A stretch of 64,000 nt of DNA from Planococcus maritimus (GTDB taxonomy: Bacteria; Bacillota; Bacilli; Bacillales_A; Planococcaceae), in contig NZ_CP016538.2 of assembly GCF_001687625.2 (NCBI RefSeq), positions 2,386,501 to 2,450,500 on the forward strand. Direction: 5' to 3'. Shown piece after piece: positions 61,101 through 64,000 of the stretch. The notes under the pieces were generated by a model that worked only from the letters and a program-made list of their open reading frames with translations, had not been told where the DNA came from and made no database searches. The first letter of the stretch is position 1. Each line of letters opens with the position of its first letter. Both the position numbers and the translations under genes were made by a program.

Positions 61101-62389
61101 TCACCATACATATCAGCCCAAGCCTCTCCAATAAGCTTGGAATCCGACGTTCTAGCTTTGACATAAGAATGTGGCTCTGTTGTACCCACGACTTCAACTG
61201 ACTTGTCTGTAATTTCCTTTACTATCGGTGCATCTGGGGGAGTACCATCCTCCACATATAATCCGTAAGGCTGACTCTCATTCCCAAATCTATCGATGAC
61301 AACGACAGATAAATAACTTTCAGCTGATTGCTTAGGAATTGATACTTTGAAATTGCTCTCCCCATTATAATTCTCTTCAATACCTATTATTTCATCAGCC
61401 CAGTCCCTTACTATGATTTTCGCTTCCTCAATCTTAATAGGAATATATCCTTCAATCACAGTTGAATGATCGTATACAGTTGATAGGATAGGTTGCGGAA
61501 TCTCCAAATAGGTGAATTGATGAGTATCCTTATGTGGTTCTTTTAAATAGGGTTGGTACTCAGTATACGATGCTGCTCTTAAGTCATCATTTTTGTCAAA
61601 AATTTTATCGTCAATTTCATTTTCATCAATTGTACCCCAGTAATTTTCTTTAGCGTCGATAGCGGTGTCACGATATCCTTCTGCTAATTTCACTGAATAA
61701 CCGTCCGGTGAAAGAAAGCTATTATATCGCAAAATCACGTCAGGACTTCCTCCTGCATTCCAATTAACAATATCTGCATCATTATAATAAGTTCTACTTT
61801 TATTATTAAAAAAAACATTATTATTAACGTATACTTTTGTTCCACTAACACCAATATCCAACTTGCCCGCATTGTAGAAAGTATTTCTTTCAATGTATAC
61901 ATCTTTTGACGGGTACCATATGTGAGTATAATGATATTGATCAGTATCTTTAACTACACTATCTCTCAAAATAAGATTTCCTTTTGCAGAACCTCCTGAA
62001 GCTTTTAATAAACTCCCTCCTTTAATATGTGCAAATTGAATATCTATAGTGGGCGGCAGTTCTTGACTATTATAACTTTGACTCCCGGTACCTATGTGCA
62101 AATTATTTATTTTCACGACTTTATCATGTGTTCCTTTTATTTCTAGGTTCCCCCATGTAGTTAGAGAAAAGCCATTCCCATCGATTACGACTCCTTCTTC
62201 AATTGTTAATTTCTTTCCTTCTGCCAGTTGAAGATCCTTTGACAAATAATAAGGTGATTTATCAGTGGTTAGTACTGTATTAGTTTTAATAATTCCCCCT
62301 AAAGAGGTTCCAATCTCATCGGCTTGCACTTTTGGCAATAAAATATTCAAGAATAAAATAGCTACTATTAAAAATGACAGTTTCTTCAT
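58118..62389 (-). CDS. secreted beta-helix/Ig-repeat surface protein with CWB2 anchor
   Basis: A 1,423-aa secreted protein with a signal peptide at residues 1-24 (from MKKLSFL). A right-handed parallel beta-helix follows (about 30-270; LTIEEGVVIDGNGFSLTTWG, VYIERNTFYNAGKLDIGVSG, KVYVNNNVFFNN). Then about ten Ig-like modules of 80-85 aa each begin with a TAPxxPxVxxV pattern, and three CWB2 repeats (from about 1140) end the protein. GGAGGTAAGT is right before ATG 62389; the ATG 15 bp upstream is less likely. The beta-helix suggests polysaccharide binding or cleavage, but no catalytic residues can be assigned. Confidence 0.9.
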   Translation of the reverse strand: MKKLSFLIVAILFLNILLPKVQADEIGTSLGGIIKTNTVLTTDKSPYYLSKDLQLAEGKKLTIEEGVVIDGNGFSLTTWGNLEIKGTHDKVVKINNLHIGTGSQSYNSQELPPTIDIQFAHIKGGSLLKASGGSAKGNLILRDSVVKDTDQYHYTHIWYPSKDVYIERNTFYNAGKLDIGVSGTKVYVNNNVFFNNKSRTYYNDADIVNWNAGGSPDVILRYNSFLSPDGYSVKLAEGYRDTAIDAKENYWGTIDENEIDDKIFDKNDDLRAASYTEYQPYLKEPHKDTHQFTYLEIPQPILSTVYDHSTVIEGYIPIKIEEAKIIVRDWADEIIGIEENYNGESNFKVSIPKQSAESYLSVVVIDRFGNESQPYGLYVEDGTPPDAPIVKEITDKSVEVVGTTEPHSYVKARTSDSKLIGEAWADMYGDFIIPIEKQKVGAKISVTALDYMMNESKETVVIVQNSTLPSIPSFELITDQTVEVKGKADFNTTVFIANEAEDKIYNASTQSDGSFYIAIDKQKAESILYIFAEDALGNSSSKKEVIVKDVTAPDIPNVDDVSDQSETITGNAEADSIVQVKNDQKEIGKIAAKADGTFSLSIEKQIAGTKLSITATDKAGNQSIEKFIIVKDRTAPEKPQVNEVTDTSTNVTGKAEANSQVTVKAGAQKLGSATAKADRTFSIEIAKQQVGTKLTVTAEDAAGNKSGVVTLTVSDATAPKAPIVDEVTDQSTQLTGKAEADSIVQVKKGQTEIGKTTAKADGSFSLDIEKQTAGTKLSITATDKAGNLGAEKLVTVKDVTPPEKPQVNEVTDASTSVSGKAEAGTKVSVKFGTQEIASTTANADGTFTAVIEKQTAGTELHITATDKANLVSAEIVITVVDRTAPDAPVVDQVTDQSTVIKGKAEAGSKVEVKAGSTVLGSIKTATDGTFSLAIDKQKAATKLTVTATDAAGNKGAETVVIVTDVTAPVKPTVEKVTDQSVTIIGIAEANSIVTVKSDSKEIATAKAASDGKYSIAIDKQKAGTKLSIIATDKAGNMSEATNITVIDVTAPASPIVDKVVEKSTKVTGTAEAGSEIVVKAKSTILAQGKADLNGKFSLTIEPQVSGQELIITAIDAAGNISAETKITVAKAAPETTERISGSDRYTTAIAISKEGWKTADTVVLATAGDFPDALAGGPLAYQEDAPILLTRTKALNVETKEEIERLGAKKVIILGSKGAVSAEVETELKKMGLVTERLGGKTRFETAALIAGKMNSDQAIVANGLNFPDVLSVSSYAAKNGVPILLTRTDRLPDETKFALDGISSTYVIGSTGVVSKSVSDSLPKPTRFGGKDRYETGYEVATKLKLGTDKAYIATGSNFPDALAGSVLAAKNDAPILLVRPQQIPEATNKQLATYDGFSIFGGTGAVSDGVKDLLDVTLKNN
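58172..58992. repeat. CWB2 segment nearly identical to 47860-48680
   Basis: Counterpart of the segment at 48 kb, with the same direction and near-identical DNA over about 820 bp. The upstream Ig modules of the two genes are much less similar, which sets the left limit of the shared block. Confidence 0.85.
59940..60940. repeat. 498-bp double-module duplication in the surface protein
   Basis: Ig modules 4-5 and 6-7 repeat as a pair with a 498-bp offset (166 aa): the phrase ACTTCATTAAC recurs at 59961 and 60459 with similar flanks. The unit of duplication was therefore two modules. Confidence 0.7.
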
Positions 62390-62771
62390 ACTTACCTCCG
62401 ACATTATATTTACTTTAAATTTTAGCTCTTTACGTTGATGATCATCAACGTAAGGAATATTATTCCATCGAAACTTTGAATTCTAACTTTCAACTTTATA
62501 ATTGAATTTTACTAATTAACTTTAAACTGCTCCCCTTTCTACTGAATCTATTTTAATTCAATAAATAAAACTAAATTACTATATAAATGTAAAATACTTA
62601 GTTATTATATCATCATAAATTACATTATAGTACATTTTTAAACTTATTATTTACTATTATATTTTTAATAGATAAATCAAAGCAAACGAATAATCGTGTG
62701 CTTTTCCTTTAACGAATTATTAATAAAAAGAGTTGAAGACAACAAGGAGCTTGTTATCTTCAACTCTTAAT
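62390..62771. other. AT-rich intergenic region upstream of the beta-helix protein
   Basis: No gene. It must contain the promoter of the surface protein gene. GalU's terminator at 62730-62768 (GAGTTGAAGA.AACAA/TTGTT.TCTTCAACTC) forms its right part. Confidence 0.6.
62730..62768 (-). terminator. terminator of galU
   Basis: Near-perfect 16-bp stem GAGTTGAAGA-AACAA / TTGTT-TCTTCAACTC, loop GGAGC, ending 4 bp from the galU stop. Confidence 0.9.
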
Positions 62772-63653
62772 TTAATTTACTTTTTGTTTAACTTCTTTTA
62801 ATTTCTTCTCAAACAACTCCAGCAATTGATCTTTCAATTCTGGACGTTGCAATGCAAACTCAATCGTCGTTTCAATAAAGCCAAACTTCTCTCCAACATC
62901 AAAACGTCTACCTTCAAATTCGTAGGCATAGACTGCTTGTTTTTCGTTAAGCTGTTGGATAGCATCTGTTAACTGGATTTCTCCACCAGCCCCGAGTTCA
63001 TGCTTCTCTAGGAATTGGAAGATTTCAGGAGTTAACACATAACGGCCCATGATAGCGTAGTTTGACGGTGCTGTACCAAGTGCTGGTTTCTCTACAAATT
63101 TGTTTACAGCAATTAGTTTATTATCCACTGAAATTGGATCAATAATGCCATAGCGATTCGTTTGATCTTCCGCTACTTGCTGAACACCGATGATGCTGTT
63201 TTGAGTTTGTTCATACTGGTTCATCAATTGAGCAAGGCATGGCTCAGAGTGCTCTACAATGTCATCGCCAAGCAATACTGCAAACGGCTCGTCACCGATG
63301 AACTTACGTGCCGACCAGATGGCATGGCCAAGGCCAAGCGGTTGTTTTTGACGGATGTAATGGATTTCTACATTTGATGTTTGCAACACAGAATCGAGCA
63401 TATCCATTTTTCCTTTTTTCATCAAAGTGTCTTCCAGTTCGAATGCATGATCGAAGTGGTCTTCAATTGAGCGTTTATGTTTGCCGGTAACGATAATAAT
63501 ATCTTCTATTCCGGAAGCAATTGCTTCTTCAACTATATATTGAATTGTTGGTTTATCAACAATTGGTAGCATCTCTTTCGGCATAGCTTTTGTCGCTGGC
63601 AAGAAACGTGTTCCGAGACCTGCCGCTGGAATTATGGCCTTTTTCACTTTCAT
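62772..63653 (-). CDS. galU: UTP-glucose-1-phosphate uridylyltransferase
   Basis: A 293-aa cytosolic enzyme that makes UDP-glucose from UTP and glucose 1-phosphate (GalU/GtaB). The nucleotide-binding motif [20 protein letters not shown] is at the N-terminus. [30 protein letters not shown] and [11 protein letters not shown] follow. ATG 63653 after AAGGTG gives the usual length; the longer frame to 63716 has no site. UDP-glucose feeds teichoic acid glucosylation, glycolipid and exopolysaccharide synthesis. The upstream gene at the window edge is an epimerase, so this is probably the start of a surface polysaccharide locus. Confidence 0.95.
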   Translation of the reverse strand: MKVKKAIIPAAGLGTRFLPATKAMPKEMLPIVDKPTIQYIVEEAIASGIEDIIIVTGKHKRSIEDHFDHAFELEDTLMKKGKMDMLDSVLQTSNVEIHYIRQKQPLGLGHAIWSARKFIGDEPFAVLLGDDIVEHSEPCLAQLMNQYEQTQNSIIGVQQVAEDQTNRYGIIDPISVDNKLIAVNKFVEKPALGTAPSNYAIMGRYVLTPEIFQFLEKHELGAGGEIQLTDAIQQLNEKQAVYAYEFEGRRFDVGEKFGFIETTIEFALQRPELKDQLLELFEKKLKEVKQKVN

Positions 63654-63803
63654 CTTTGCACCTTCTAAGCATTTATTTACAGATATAAGCTGTATACTCT
63701 TTATAAATAATTTCATAAGATGTAAAAATTATACCATTTCTCCAAGTATGATGTAACTAGAAAAGTTAAGAATATACCGAGGTATTTTTTACTATATAAT
63801 TTC

Positions 63804-63843
63804 AAAATCCCTCACCTTTTTTAAAAAGATGAGGGATTTTTTA
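63804..63843 (-). terminator. terminator of the epimerase gene
   Basis: Stem AAAATCCCTCA / TGAGGGATTTT overlapping the stop codon of the gene at 63841. A T run follows in both directions. Confidence 0.85.
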
Positions 63844-64000
63844 TACTTTTGTCTTTTTCACATCATAGTATTGGCAGTACCAATCTACAAACTTTTGTAA
63901 TCCTTCTTCAATCGATGTAGTCGGTTTAAATCCGACTGCTTTTTGCAATTGATCGGTGGATGCATACGTAGCAGGTACATCCCCAGGTTTAATCGGTTCG
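63841..64000 (-). CDS. nucleotide-sugar epimerase, C-terminal end (partial)
   Basis: The last 52 codons of a gene that continues beyond the window. The residues IKPGDVPATYASTDQL, AVGFKPTTSIEEGLQKF and VDWYCQYYD match the C-terminus of NAD-dependent epimerases of the UDP-glucuronate 4-epimerase type (CapI/LspL). It is upstream of galU in the same direction. Such enzymes supply UDP-galacturonate for surface polysaccharides. Exact substrate is inferred from this tail only. Confidence 0.8.
   Translation of the reverse strand, partial: EPIKPGDVPATYASTDQLQKAVGFKPTTSIEEGLQKFVDWYCQYYDVKKTKV

Noticed and set aside
1..64000. tRNA, rRNA, riboswitch or prophage genes
   Set aside because: No tRNA cloverleaf, rRNA segment, T-box or known riboswitch core, and no integrase, terminase or capsid-like product was recognised on either strand.

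Overview
The window looks like a chromosome segment of a Gram-positive bacterium of the Bacillota, most likely a Planococcus-like member of the Planococcaceae. Evidence seen in the sequence: strong AGGAGG-type ribosome binding sites, a ComK-type competence regulator, a Bacillus-style mannitol system (MtlA, PRD regulator MtlR, MtlD), hxlAB ribulose monophosphate genes, TcaA/YvbJ-like zinc-ribbon membrane proteins, and four large secreted proteins that each end in three cell-wall-binding-2 (CWB2) repeats. The genus is inferred. About three quarters of the genes are on the minus strand, so the replication fork probably runs from right to left here.

Layout. 0-2.9 kb: four-carbon acid sugar kinase (partial), class II aldolase and GntP permease. 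3-9.4 kb: a subtilisin-like protease and an Ig-repeat surface protein, both with CWB2 repeats, separated by two small membrane proteins. 10-14 kb: aldo/keto reductase, HxlR-type regulator, Cof-type phosphatase and hxlAB. 14-22 kb: mtlD, mtlR and mtlA on minus, ptsHI on plus. 22.4-24.5 kb: an HTH/PIN toxin-antitoxin-like pair whose toxin is broken by a stop codon, plus two small genes of unknown function. 25-30 kb: AGCS symporter, a DUF6241 pair, a pair of related 261-aa membrane proteins and a VanZ-like protein. 30.3-31.6 kb: an AT-rich cassette between two copies of the 3' end of a HAD phosphatase gene. 31.6-34.2 kb: the HAD gene, comK and a zinc-finger protein. 34.5-41.8 kb: two paralogous blocks of zinc-ribbon membrane proteins (YIP1-like plus TcaA-like) with near-identical promoters. 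42.2-47.3 kb: a compact operon built around a Ycf46-like AAA ATPase with four unrecognised partners. 47.8-62.4 kb: two CWB2 surface proteins of about 1,424 aa, and between them a frameshifted glycerophosphodiesterase, two AT-rich accessory genes and a decayed opine-dehydrogenase-like/GntR pair. 62.7-64 kb: galU and the end of a nucleotide-sugar epimerase gene (surface polysaccharide precursors).

The most unusual signal is a dispersed non-coding repeat, core ATTGTGTGGYGCACAGGGAC, with 37 copies in 15 intergenic clusters. All copies point the same way. In 13 cases two cores start exactly 65 bp apart around a related 44-bp middle, giving an 86-bp dimer. Other pairs are 75 bp apart (2) or 87 bp apart (3, each enclosing a terminator hairpin). 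The clusters usually lie between a terminator and the stop codon of a minus-strand gene, often only 2-17 bp from that stop. They are absent from 38-52 kb and after 53 kb, where the accessory-looking genes are. The other candidates for an undescribed system are the AAA operon (42.2-47.3 kb) and the AT-rich cassette (30.4-31.6 kb).
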